10,783 bases of DNA from CAYLJO01 sp964383905 (GTDB lineage Bacteria; Acidobacteriota; Blastocatellia; Pyrinomonadales; Pyrinomonadaceae): positions 1 through 10,783 of the forward strand of contig CAYLJO010000208.1 of the NCBI GenBank assembly GCA_964383905.1, in the 5' to 3' direction. The first letter of the stretch is position 1. Every line of letters starts with the position of its first letter. Shown here piece by piece: positions 1-7,866 of this stretch. The notes under the pieces are model-generated. The model worked only from the letters and a program-made list of their open reading frames with translations. It did not search any database and was not told where the DNA came from. Made by a program: the position numbers and the translations under genes.

Positions 1-153
1 GACCTGACCTTCCGGGGGCTTCGTCCGGCCAAAGTAGTCTGACCCTCCCGCCGTGGGGGCACAAGAGGCTATCGGCAGCGAAAGCACTGCCGATAGGAGA
101 ATACTGATTAGACGCCACTCCCCTGTGCTCCTCTCTGGCCCCCTGTGGTTCAT
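1..153 (-). CDS. Lipoprotein, probable family 5 (Opp/Dpp-type) peptide-binding protein, N-terminus only
   Basis: Reading from 153 towards the left edge gives 51 open codons that run off the window. The start ATG (151-153) is preceded by AAAGAGGGCGAT, a good Shine-Dalgarno at normal spacing. The product has a charged N-terminal stretch (residues 1-14), a hydrophobic core (about 15-29) and a lipobox IASC with the acylated cysteine at residue 31, so it should be a membrane-anchored lipoprotein. The mature start (motif SDYFGRTKPPEGQV) resembles, from memory, the beginning of extracellular solute-binding proteins family 5 that bind oligopeptides for an ABC importer. The diagnostic body of the protein lies outside the window, so the family is an inference while the lipoprotein call is seen directly. 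It follows the M28 peptidase gene after 68 bases on the same strand, which fits a role in peptide uptake. Its signal-peptide codons form a perfect hairpin (see the separate entry). Confidence 0.7.
   Translation of the reverse strand, partial: MNHRGPERSTGEWRLISILLSAVLSLPIASCAPTAGGSDYFGRTKPPEGQV
69..96 (-). other. Perfect 10-bp hairpin inside signal-peptide codons
   Basis: CTATCGGCAG (69-78) and CTGCCGATAG (87-96) are exact inverted complements around an 8-base loop. In the minus-strand mRNA the stem begins about 57 bases after the lipoprotein start codon. No T-run follows, so it is not an intrinsic terminator. It could slow translation during signal-peptide emergence or act on mRNA stability, or it could be chance. 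Confidence 0.5.
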
Positions 154-201
154 ATCGCCCTCTTTCACTTTTCTGAACATGCTATAGGAATTGCCTGCGC
201 C

Positions 202-220
202 GATGCCATTCTCCGGCATC
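202..220 (-). other. Small stem-loop just after the M28 peptidase stop codon
   Basis: GATGCC (202-207) and GGCATC (215-220) are perfectly complementary around a 7-base loop, one base beyond the stop codon at 222-224. There is no U-tract on the minus-strand transcript, so it is at most a weak attenuator or an mRNA-end stabiliser between the peptidase and the lipoprotein gene. Confidence 0.3.
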
Positions 221-221
221 T

Positions 222-1064
222 TTATTTGTATGCGGCGCATGAAGACTGATCGAGACGCCTTGCTAAAGCCAAAGCTAACCTGTAACCGAGATAAACATTC
301 GCCGGGTTGATCCTGGACGATTGATCATTGCGGCTGTGAAGGATTGATGCCCATTGATTCGTCAGACCATGAATCGTTAATGCCGGAATCTTTTTCTCGA
401 CAAAGGGGGTCGAGTCGGCGTCGGCGCCCGCGATACTGGCGTGGCCGAATGGTATTTTCATCTCTTTAGCCAGATCGGCGGCCATTGATTCGAGCTTCCT
501 GCTTGACATGTTGTCTGCCACCTGCGGCCCGGCCAAACCGAGACTGTCAATATTAATCATGGCGCAGTACTGCGCCACCTGATCTTTATTGATCGCATTC
601 ACCATCGCGCGGGAGCCGATCAGCCCCCTCTCCTCTTTACCGAAGGCGACAAACATCACAGTCTTATTGAGCGGGATATCCTTGAGCGTTCGATACAGGT
701 GCGCCAGGGTAACAATGCCGGTCCAGTTATCTATTGCGCCGCAACCCTCCGAAACTTTGTCGTAGTGCGCCCCGATAACAATCCTTTCCGGAGATTTCCC
801 CGGCTTTTGGATCACCAGGTTCTCGACCGTTCTATACTTGTCAATCGAGATCTCTGCCGGGGAAGCGCCCATCGTTTCAAACAAAGCCCTGGCGGCGCTC
901 AAACGTTCCTCATTCTTACAGGGGACCGATTCAATATCGGCCTTAATCTCTTCCGGAGTGGAGATCTCAACGACGGCGCGTTGAGTGCCTCGTGAGATTG
1001 GTATCAGCGCAAACAGCAGGAGAATATGAATGATTGCCACGCGCGGCCGGAAATTGAATCTCAT
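222..1064 (-). CDS. Exported M28-family zinc aminopeptidase
   Basis: A 280-residue protein with an N-terminal signal peptide (basic residues 2-8, hydrophobic 9-24), so it acts outside the cytoplasmic membrane. The M28 (aminopeptidase Y/Ap1-like) di-zinc site is complete. GAHYDKV gives ligand H100 with D102, GAIDNWTG gives the bridging D112, FGKEERGLIGS gives catalytic E144 and ligand E145, NIDSLG gives D173, and ILHSRND gives H243. The segment DADSTPF with a following hydrophobic strand is also typical. The length is that of a minimal M28 catalytic domain, with no PA or PDZ insertion. It should release N-terminal amino acids from peptides, and the exact specificity cannot be read. The gene starts 26 bases after the serine hydrolase stop, so the two are almost certainly cotranscribed. 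The ribosome binding site is weak (AAGCGGGT before the ATG), suggesting translation coupled to the upstream gene. Confidence 0.93.
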   Translation of the reverse strand: MRFNFRPRVAIIHILLLFALIPISRGTQRAVVEISTPEEIKADIESVPCKNEERLSAARALFETMGASPAEISIDKYRTVENLVIQKPGKSPERIVIGAHYDKVSEGCGAIDNWTGIVTLAHLYRTLKDIPLNKTVMFVAFGKEERGLIGSRAMVNAINKDQVAQYCAMINIDSLGLAGPQVADNMSSRKLESMAADLAKEMKIPFGHASIAGADADSTPFVEKKIPALTIHGLTNQWASILHSRNDQSSRINPANVYLGYRLALALARRLDQSSCAAYK

Positions 1065-1090
1065 ACCCGCTTTTGTCTTCCAGATGCTGA

Positions 1091-2173
1091 TCAGTCCTTC
1101 CCTCGATCCAGATACATATCCATGATCCGGCGGGCAATCTCGGTCGGTCTAGAATTACTCCGGTTGACCAGAACGATGATTGTCAGTCGTTGTTCCGGAA
1201 TCCGTTCAATGGCCGTGCTGAACCCGATGGTCTCTCCATAATGCCAGACCGTTTTCCGGCCGCCGTACTTACCAATGAACCAACCGAACCCATAGCCGAT
1301 GTTCTCGTCATCAGTGACTATTCCCGGGGTGAAGGCCTCTTTGAGCGTCACAGTGCTCACCAGTCGCGCCGCGTCAAGCGCTTGGTCCCACTTATAGAGG
1401 TCCTCCACGGATGAGTAGATACCGCCATCACCTAGAACCGAGCTGGTGAGGCTTTGGTCAGTCCTTTCAAAGGAATTGCCCCGCCGCGAGTATCCGTAGG
1501 CCTGGTTGGGGACGGTAGAGATGCCTTTTTCGTATGCCACAGTGCCGGTCATTTGCAGCGGGTCAAAGATATTCCTTTTAAGGAATTCGGCGAACGACGT
1601 GCCGGAAGCGGCCTCCACGATCAGCGCGAGAAGCGCATACCCGGAATTGCTATAGCGGAACTTTGAGCCGGGCGGGAAATACGTGTGGTCTTGCCGTTTC
1701 AGCAGCTTGAGCACGTCCCGGTCCTTGAGCGGTAGGGTGGTGCCGGCAGGAATAAGGTCTTCGTACGCGATCAACCCTGAAGTGTGATTGAGCAAATGCC
1801 GGAGGGTGATCCGCTGACCGTATGACGGAAAGTCCGGGAAGAAATCTGTTAATCGATCGCCATATGACAACTTCTTCCGCTCGGCAAGGATCATGATCGC
1901 CATCGCGGTGAACTGTTTTGTCAGGGAGGCCAGACGGTAGTTTGTGTTTGTGGCGGTCGGAATTCTCTCTTCGAGATTCGCGAGACCGTAAGCCTTTTTA
2001 TATAGAACTCTCCCCCCCTTGATCACCATCACACTGGCCCCGGGCGCGCCCGGCCGGTCATATTCCCGGAACAAAGCATCAATCTTCGGGGCTTGATCCT
2101 GCACCGCCATAACATCCATTACCGGGAGGATAGAAAGGAGCAGAAGGGCCAGGGTTCGTCCAGGAATATTCAT
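1091..2173 (-). CDS. Exported serine hydrolase, class C beta-lactamase / DD-peptidase fold (PF00144)
   Basis: A 360-residue protein with all three active-site motifs of the serine beta-lactamase-like family. S83-L-T-K86 is the SxxK nucleophile and base, Y174-S-N176 is the YxN motif, and H311-Y-G313 stands where class C enzymes have KTG. HxG is common in the EstB/LACTB/D-aminopeptidase-like branch, so an esterase or peptidase activity is more likely than beta-lactam resistance. I chose the ATG at 2173 because it puts a hydrophobic signal peptide (residues 7-19, then VMAVQ) directly at the N-terminus. The in-frame GTG at 2252-2254 would add 27 strongly charged residues in front of it. The gene is followed after 26 bases by the M28 peptidase, so the pair forms an operon. 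A possible promoter lies at 2268-2296. The natural substrate is unknown; D-amino-acid peptides from murein are a plausible guess. Confidence 0.92.
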   Translation of the reverse strand: MNIPGRTLALLLLSILPVMDVMAVQDQAPKIDALFREYDRPGAPGASVMVIKGGRVLYKKAYGLANLEERIPTATNTNYRLASLTKQFTAMAIMILAERKKLSYGDRLTDFFPDFPSYGQRITLRHLLNHTSGLIAYEDLIPAGTTLPLKDRDVLKLLKRQDHTYFPPGSKFRYSNSGYALLALIVEAASGTSFAEFLKRNIFDPLQMTGTVAYEKGISTVPNQAYGYSRRGNSFERTDQSLTSSVLGDGGIYSSVEDLYKWDQALDAARLVSTVTLKEAFTPGIVTDDENIGYGFGWFIGKYGGRKTVWHYGETIGFSTAIERIPEQRLTIIVLVNRSNSRPTEIARRIMDMYLDRGKD

Positions 2174-2267
2174 TTGTTCTTTGTTTCCCTGTTTTTCTTC
2201 TACGTCCTCTCGGGTTCTCTGCGGTTCAATTTTTTGTTTGCATCTCGGTCCCACTCATCTGAGAACT

Positions 2268-2296
2268 GCTATAGATGGCAATTGTGAATTCCGCAA
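2268..2296 (-). promoter_or_regulatory. Possible sigma70 promoter for the serine hydrolase-peptidase pair
   Basis: On the minus strand TTGCGG (2291-2296) and TATAGC (2268-2273) are spaced by 17 bases in the gap after the amidase gene. Transcription would start near 2261, about 88 bases upstream of the ATG at 2173. Both boxes match the consensus only partly, so this is tentative. Confidence 0.3.
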
Positions 2297-2320
2297 CCTT
2301 CCGCATACTTTTCGCCCATT

Positions 2321-3955
2321 TCATACACGGAGAGAGGCGCTTGGGAGAAACCCCGGCGGGCGGCGGAATTTGGTCGCCTGCTCAAAGGCATAGGCCAGTT
2401 TAATGAGCGTCCGCTCGCTGTAAGCCCTCCCGAAAAAAGAGATGCCCACAGGGAGTCCGTAAATATAGCCCGCCGGAACGGTGATGTGCGGGTACCCGGC
2501 CACCGCCGGAGCGGTCGTCGTACTGCCTCCCGTCGAGTGATCTCCGGTGATCAGGTCGGTCGGCCAGGGCGGGCCCCCGGTCGGCGCGATGATCGCATCC
2601 AGCCGGTTCTGCAGAATCACCGCATCGATTCCTTCGGCCCGCGAAAGCTGATGGTTCTTCTCGAGAGCGCTCTGATAATCTTTGCTCGTGAGCGGGCCCT
2701 TCGCCTCCGCTTTAAGAAAGAGATCCTGGCCGAAGTAAGGCATCTCTCTTTCCGAGTTCCGGTCGTTGAACTCGATGATCTGCTTGAGAGAATGAACGGG
2801 TGCCCTGGGCCCGAGCCCGGCGAGATACGTATTGAGGTCGGCCTTGAACTCGTACAAGAGCACCTCCAACTCCGTGTCATCAAACTTTCCGGCGGTGGCA
2901 ATATCCGCCGGGTCGATGATTACCGCGCCGAGGCGCTTCATCTCTTCTATCGATTCGTTGATGAGCTTGTCGACCGTTTCGCTGAAGCCAAAAAACTTGC
3001 GGGCGACGCCGATCCGTGCACCGCCTAAGGCCCTCGGGTCAAGAAATCGTGTGTAGTCGGCGAATGACTTTCCCTGACTTTCTTTCGTCACAGCGTCTCG
3101 TGGATCAAAGCCCGTCAGTGCGCCGAGCAGAATGGCCGCGTCCGCTACCGTCCGGGCCATCGGACCGGCCGTGTCCTGGCTGTGAGCGATCGGGATAACC
3201 CCTGACCGGCTGACGAGGCCCAGGCTGGGCTTGATCCCGACAATGGAGTTGGCCGATGACGGGCAAACGATTGACCCATCCGTCTCAGTGCCGACGGCCA
3301 CGGCACAGAGGTTCGCGGCGACGGCTACGCCTGAGCCGGAGCTAGAGCCGCAGGGGTTGCGATCCAGAGCATAAGGGTTGCGGGTCTGCCCCCCACGGCC
3401 GCTCCACCCGCTGGAGGCGTGGCTCGACCGGAAGTTGGCCCATTCGCTCAGATTTGTCTTGCCCAATATGACCGCCCCGGCCCGGCGGAGCCTCTGCGCG
3501 ACAGAAGAGTCGCGGACGGGGACCGATCCCGCCAGCGCAAGTGAACCGGCGGTGGTAGTCATCCGGTCGGCGGTATCAATATTGTCCTTGATCAGGACGG
3601 GGATGCCGTGCAGTGGCCCGCGCGCACCCTTCGCCGTGCGCTCGCGGTCGAGTTCGTCGGCTATAGACAGGGCATCAGGATTGATCTCCAGGATGGAGTT
3701 GATTGACGGTCCCTGCTTGTCGATCTCCCTGATCCGCCCCAGGTACTTTTCGGCGATTGACCGCGCGGTGAGCTTTCCCGATTTCATCCCCTGCTGCAAT
3801 GCGGCGATCGTCGCTTCTTCCATCTCGAACGGGCTGACCGTCGTAGTAGGAGAAGCGGCGACGGATCCATCTTCCTGCCTTAAGACGGGGGTCACAATGG
3901 CCATTCCGGCGCCGGCAAGCGCGCCACGTTTTAAGAAACCTCTACGATTCAACAT
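2321..3955 (-). CDS. Tat-exported amidase of the amidase-signature family
   Basis: A 544-residue amidase-signature (AS) enzyme that hydrolyses carboxamides through a Ser-cis-Ser-Lys triad. The triad is visible: K123 in LIKDNID, the cis-serine at S204/S205 in the glycine/serine-rich CGSSSGSG, and the nucleophile S228 in TETDGSIVCPS. Further family hallmarks are GKTNLSEW near 165-172 and the GTxGIKPS-like segment near 240-245. The N-terminus carries a twin-arginine motif (R4-R5-G-F-L-K) and an alanine/glycine-rich hydrophobic stretch, so the folded enzyme is probably exported by Tat. The ATG at 3953-3955 has a strong Shine-Dalgarno, AAAGAGGAG, about 8 bases ahead. It is not GatA: there is no gatB/gatC nearby and GatA is cytoplasmic. 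Peptide amides or wall-derived amides are possible substrates. It sits 78 bases after the GH43 gene and 147 bases before the serine hydrolase. Confidence 0.94.
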   Translation of the reverse strand: MLNRRGFLKRGALAGAGMAIVTPVLRQEDGSVAASPTTTVSPFEMEEATIAALQQGMKSGKLTARSIAEKYLGRIREIDKQGPSINSILEINPDALSIADELDRERTAKGARGPLHGIPVLIKDNIDTADRMTTTAGSLALAGSVPVRDSSVAQRLRRAGAVILGKTNLSEWANFRSSHASSGWSGRGGQTRNPYALDRNPCGSSSGSGVAVAANLCAVAVGTETDGSIVCPSSANSIVGIKPSLGLVSRSGVIPIAHSQDTAGPMARTVADAAILLGALTGFDPRDAVTKESQGKSFADYTRFLDPRALGGARIGVARKFFGFSETVDKLINESIEEMKRLGAVIIDPADIATAGKFDDTELEVLLYEFKADLNTYLAGLGPRAPVHSLKQIIEFNDRNSEREMPYFGQDLFLKAEAKGPLTSKDYQSALEKNHQLSRAEGIDAVILQNRLDAIIAPTGGPPWPTDLITGDHSTGGSTTTAPAVAGYPHITVPAGYIYGLPVGISFFGRAYSERTLIKLAYAFEQATKFRRPPGFLPSASLRV

Positions 3956-3964
3956 CGAACGACG

Positions 3965-3973
3965 CTCCTCTTT
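3965..3973 (-). promoter_or_regulatory. Strong ribosome binding site of the amidase gene
   Basis: The minus strand reads AAAGAGGAGC just upstream of the ATG at 3955. This fixes the amidase start, which also places the twin-arginine motif at residues 4-9. Confidence 0.7.
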
Positions 3974-4033
3974 ATCGGGACTATCGTGACTTAATCGGGG
4001 CCCTACCGGAAACCCATCGGACTGACCGTTGAT

Positions 4034-7000
4034 CTAAGGTCCGCAATCGGCATTTGTATACTTCGTCGTTGGGCTGAACCTCAACTGGTACTCCTGTGAT
4101 GTGATAAACGCGCACACCATCCCGCGAAAGTTGCCCGGCACCCGGTTATTCAATACATCCAGCCAGAAGTTATACCCTTCCGTGTCCGGATCACGCCTAA
4201 GATAACCATAATACTGCATCAGGACGAATGCCGGGTTAAACTCCCGGTCTTTGAAAGCGCCCGTCTCGATCACGTCCAGCAGTACTTGCGCACGCGTCTT
4301 AACACCTCCGGTTAATGCCTGGGTCTCCTGCTGCCGTTCTGCGGTATAGGGCACAAGTCCTGCCGTATCAAACAGCCTGCCCACAAACTCCGCCGGTGTC
4401 ATGGAGTCGGGGTAGAGCTGCCTGACCGCGGCTCGCCGGGCAAACCTGTCCGCGAAATCCAGAGTGCTCTGCCGCAACTGAGGGCCGCCGATCAGCCGGC
4501 TGCGGTCGGCCATAAACTGTGCGTAAGTGGGTCCCGTGCCGTAAGCCGCTTTGTAGAGGCGGTAGACGACCGAGCCCGTTTGCTGGAACTCCAGCGCGGT
4601 GAAGAAGGCGGCGCTGACGCCGACCCGTCGGGAGCGGATGCAGGACGGGTCAGTACCGCACAGCGTGAGCTGGCCCGTCCAGTAATCGAAGCCCTCTTGA
4701 TCCGGTAGGCGGTCGAGGAAGTCCAGGTAGTGCTGGCGGACAAAGAATCGCACCTCGTCCAGTGGGTTGGTTGCCGGCGGCGTTGTGTCATTGTCAACAA
4801 TGGTCAGTAGGGCGGAAACCGGAGCGCCCAGGTTGATCCCCGCCGGATTACTAAGGGTCAGGTTCACCGTCCTATTACCCTCGACAAAGCCTTCGTCTAT
4901 GACGAGCACCGTAAAGGTCTGACTTGTCTCGCCCGGCGCAAAGTTTAGAGTACCTGAAGCGGTGATGTATTTGGTCCTCTGATCGGCGGTGCCGTCTCCG
5001 GTCGAGTAGTCAACAGTCGCCGCGGTTGAGGTATCACCCGTCCGGGTCACCGTAATCGTGGCGCCGCCATCGCCCTCGCCAACATTGTAGCTCGAGCTAC
5101 TGAATTGCAGTGTGCCCGTAACCGGAGAAACCGTGAGTGACGAATCCTTACGCAAAAAAAGATCGTCAATGGCCGCCCCGCTCGCCGTCCCACTGAAAAC
5201 GACGTCGGCGCTGCCGCCCGTATCGGCAGTGCGAAAGGGCACGGTGACCTGCGTCCAAGCCGTATTCGTGCTCGCCGCCTGCGCGGTGGTCGCGCCCGAA
5301 CTTTGTACTGCAACGGTCGCGCGGCCTCCCGGGGGGGCGCTCAGCCACGCCGTCAGCGTGTAAGCTGTCGCCGGCTCGAGCCCGCTCAGATGCTGGACGA
5401 GCGTGCCGCCATCCACCCTCCCGCCGGCATTCCAATAGTGTGCTCCGTCAGCGTGGGCGGAGGAACGGCCTGTTACCTGCCACGGGTTGGTCGCGCCGGC
5501 CTGGGCGCTCTCGAACGATGGATTTAAAATTAGATTCTGCGGAATGTTGATCCACTTGATCAAAGCGTTGTCGAAATCCGCTGCCACATCGTCGGTGAGA
5601 AGGCCCACGCGGGCAAAGCCGATCTCAAAATAGCGCGAGGCTATGGGCCGGTTGTCCAGATAAAACTCGAAGCGCCCGCCGTCTTTCGTCGCCCGTAGGT
5701 TGTGAAACGATTGTGGGTCAAACCCGTTCGGAAGGGCAATATTATCAACCGCCTGGGGCAGGCCGTCGATCAGGGCTTCGATAACGAGTTGCGGCCCGGC
5801 CGGGTCCAGTAGCGCGCGCACCTGATCGCCGGCATCATGATAGGCTGCGATGAGACCGTAGCGTGAACGGCCGCTTGAGCCGCTCCGCACCAGGCGCGCA
5901 TCGACGCTCATTTCGTAGTTATTAGTCGGGGTGCCCTTAAAAACCTGCTTCAGGCCCGCCCCGGTCTCCGTTTGATGAAGGACGCCGTCCGCCACATTCC
6001 AACCGCCCGACTCCCACTGGTCAGGCGCATCACCCCACGTGGTCAGGGGCTGAGTGAAATCGTCTTCAGACGCTACCGAATAAACTGCGCCGTCGAATTG
6101 ACTGCTCGCATTCTGCGTCGCCAGTCCCGGCACCCCGGGCCCGGCGGGAATCATCCGGCCGGCCAAATTGAGACCGTCAAAACTGAAGCTGAAGAGGGGC
6201 CCATTTTTTGTTACCCTCATCTCATGATAGACCTTGAGGTCTGTCCCACCCGGAAGAGAGGCGGATTGCGGTATGAGCGTCTCTCCGCCGACAACGCCGG
6301 TCGTGATGAGCGCGTTGGTGTCGCGGTCAAGCCAGGCGAAGACGATATCATTCGTTCCCGCGTACCACGCTGCTACTCCGACGCGAGACCCGGCGCCGTC
6401 GGAAGTCAATCGCAGGAAAACGTCGTAAACGTAATCGCTGGCGGCGGCCGTGCGGGGCACCGCGAAACGCGGCGGACCGGTCACAGACCGCTGGCTGGCC
6501 GTCGTCTCGCTGATGGACCAGCCATCGGCCGCGTCGAGTAACCAGCCATCGCCGAGCCCGCTGCCGTCGGGGCGGTTGAAAAGATCGCGGAAGGTGCCGG
6601 GATCAGGAAGCGCGGACTCCTGCGCGCTCGCGGGCATAAGGAATGGCCTGTCGGCGTTCCAGTAGAGCCGGTCGATGCGTGCCGAGCGCGCATCGACCGG
6701 AGCACCCGGCACACGCGCGTGGTAGATCATCCAGTCTTCGAATTGCCCCGGGCCTTTGACGACCGAAACACTCCCCGGGCTCTCGACGGCGTTTGTGGAC
6801 CTGAGGATCGGATTCTCTGCCGCTTTCGTCCACGCTGCCCCCTTGGGCGCGCCGGAGAACGCATAGCTCACGCTGTAGTTCGGCCCGCAAAAACAGGCGG
6901 CGCTATAGAAGTTGTAGTAGCTTCCATGATGCGTGATGGTCCACGGCGCTTCGTTCCAGATCTGTTCCCACCCTTCGGTGGCTTGCGTGACGATCTGAGG

Positions 7001-7600
7001 GGCGCCGTCGAGCCGGCTGAAGCCGGCCAATTCCTGCACGTTGTTTTGCCGCGTCGGGCCGTTGTAGTAGAGATAAAAGCGGCCGCTCACCGGGTCGCGG
7101 AAGACGTCGGGATCGATGGTGAATGGGGGGAGCAGCGGGCCGCCGCTCGTGAACGGCCCCGCCGGGCCCATTCCTATCGCGTAGCCGACGCGCCGCGTCG
7201 CATCTGTCCCGTCCGCGGTAGCCGTGTAGTATAAGTAGAATTTTCCATTGTCATAGACGGGGCTCGGAGCCCAGATATCAAGCGCGTCCCAGTTCCCGTT
7301 CGTGCCGTGTGGCAGGACGTCGCCAAGCCAGGTCCAGTTGGCGAGATCAGTCGAGTGGGCCACACCGATGGGGTTACGCCCGGCCGTGGGATACAAGTAA
7401 TACTCGCCCCGGTAGTAGATCACTCCGGGGTCCGCTATCGCCGGCCACGTTACCGGGTTGGTATAAGTGGAGGGGGTCGAATCCGCAGGCACGGACGCGG
7501 CGCTAAAGAACAGGACCAGGCTGAGCGCGAAGAAGGTAAAACTTTTTCGCGCCCTGCTATCGATATAAGGCTTCCGTAGCGCCTGCTGTCGAGCGTCCAT
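4034..7600 (-). CDS. Secreted multidomain GH43-type glycoside hydrolase with CBM-like, Calx-beta and DUF4214 domains
   Basis: An 1188-residue exported protein. Residues 1-40 hold a long basic N-region and a hydrophobic signal segment ending near VPAD. Residues 46-335 form a five-bladed GH43-like catalytic domain: base D57 in ADPGV, probable pKa modulator D163 in IDPDVF, and acid E217 in NEAPW, plus blade repeats of the type GKFYLYYTA and GRFYLYYNG. Two jelly-roll domains of the concanavalin/LamG type follow (about 337-510 and 513-686, starting FRDLFNRPDG and EDDFTQPLTTW). Next are a CBM4/9-like domain (about 690-818, starting LILNPSFES), a Calx-beta domain (about 829-937) and a DUF4214 domain (about 948-1175) with two RFFVRQHYLDFLDR/FVLMQYYGYLRR helices. 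GH43 enzymes attack arabinan, xylan or galactan side chains, and the substrate here is not readable. The usual histidine of the late GxGH element is replaced (SPGSVSVV, near 274-281). No clear ribosome binding site precedes the ATG at 7600. Confidence 0.9.
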   Translation of the reverse strand: MDARQQALRKPYIDSRARKSFTFFALSLVLFFSAASVPADSTPSTYTNPVTWPAIADPGVIYYRGEYYLYPTAGRNPIGVAHSTDLANWTWLGDVLPHGTNGNWDALDIWAPSPVYDNGKFYLYYTATADGTDATRRVGYAIGMGPAGPFTSGGPLLPPFTIDPDVFRDPVSGRFYLYYNGPTRQNNVQELAGFSRLDGAPQIVTQATEGWEQIWNEAPWTITHHGSYYNFYSAACFCGPNYSVSYAFSGAPKGAAWTKAAENPILRSTNAVESPGSVSVVKGPGQFEDWMIYHARVPGAPVDARSARIDRLYWNADRPFLMPASAQESALPDPGTFRDLFNRPDGSGLGDGWLLDAADGWSISETTASQRSVTGPPRFAVPRTAAASDYVYDVFLRLTSDGAGSRVGVAAWYAGTNDIVFAWLDRDTNALITTGVVGGETLIPQSASLPGGTDLKVYHEMRVTKNGPLFSFSFDGLNLAGRMIPAGPGVPGLATQNASSQFDGAVYSVASEDDFTQPLTTWGDAPDQWESGGWNVADGVLHQTETGAGLKQVFKGTPTNNYEMSVDARLVRSGSSGRSRYGLIAAYHDAGDQVRALLDPAGPQLVIEALIDGLPQAVDNIALPNGFDPQSFHNLRATKDGGRFEFYLDNRPIASRYFEIGFARVGLLTDDVAADFDNALIKWINIPQNLILNPSFESAQAGATNPWQVTGRSSAHADGAHYWNAGGRVDGGTLVQHLSGLEPATAYTLTAWLSAPPGGRATVAVQSSGATTAQAASTNTAWTQVTVPFRTADTGGSADVVFSGTASGAAIDDLFLRKDSSLTVSPVTGTLQFSSSSYNVGEGDGGATITVTRTGDTSTAATVDYSTGDGTADQRTKYITASGTLNFAPGETSQTFTVLVIDEGFVEGNRTVNLTLSNPAGINLGAPVSALLTIVDNDTTPPATNPLDEVRFFVRQHYLDFLDRLPDQEGFDYWTGQLTLCGTDPSCIRSRRVGVSAAFFTALEFQQTGSVVYRLYKAAYGTGPTYAQFMADRSRLIGGPQLRQSTLDFADRFARRAAVRQLYPDSMTPAEFVGRLFDTAGLVPYTAERQQETQALTGGVKTRAQVLLDVIETGAFKDREFNPAFVLMQYYGYLRRDPDTEGYNFWLDVLNNRVPGNFRGMVCAFITSQEYQLRFSPTTKYTNADCGP

Positions 7601-7616
7601 CGCGTTTCGGCACTAC

Positions 7617-7622
7617 AGTATA
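7617..7622 (-). promoter_or_regulatory. Possible -10 box upstream of the GH43 gene
   Basis: The minus strand reads TATACT at 7617-7622, inside an AT-rich stretch that stands out from the flanking DNA. No good -35 hexamer lies at 16-19 bases. The transcript would start near 7610, leaving only about 10 untranslated bases and no Shine-Dalgarno. Weak call. Confidence 0.22.
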
Positions 7623-7866
7623 ATGTTTACTACCCGTAATCACTAAATCAAACCAAACCAGATTGGGACACTTTTTCTGCTTCTGCCCGGACGGGGAGAA
7701 AGAATTTAGCTCCTGATGGCATCGTGCCGCCAGGCGACCCAATACTTCCGCACTCCTCGTTATCTGGGATGGTAATGAAAAGAGAGAAAAGGCGAATCCG
7801 AGGGCCGGTGGGTTGGAGACAGCACTGGGGCTAACGGTGCCGCTATAGATTTAGCTTGAATTAAGA

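Noticed and set aside
2174..2254. GTG start adding 27 residues to the serine hydrolase
   Set aside because: The added residues are highly charged and would bury the signal peptide; the ATG at 2173 fits an exported enzyme.
2486..3028. 180-codon plus-strand frame opposite the amidase
   Set aside because: Arg/Pro/Gly-rich composition typical of the antisense of a GC-rich gene; the amidase on the other strand has complete catalytic motifs.
3378..3989. 203-codon plus-strand frame opposite the amidase N-terminus
   Set aside because: Antisense shadow with no recognisable domain, and it covers the amidase ribosome binding site.
5972..6541. 189-codon plus-strand frame inside the GH43 gene
   Set aside because: Antisense shadow; the minus strand encodes a continuous jelly-roll domain here.
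7557..7742. Minus-strand 61-codon frame overlapping the GH43 start
   Set aside because: Composition looks random, there is no ribosome binding site, and it overlaps the signal-peptide codons of the GH43 gene.
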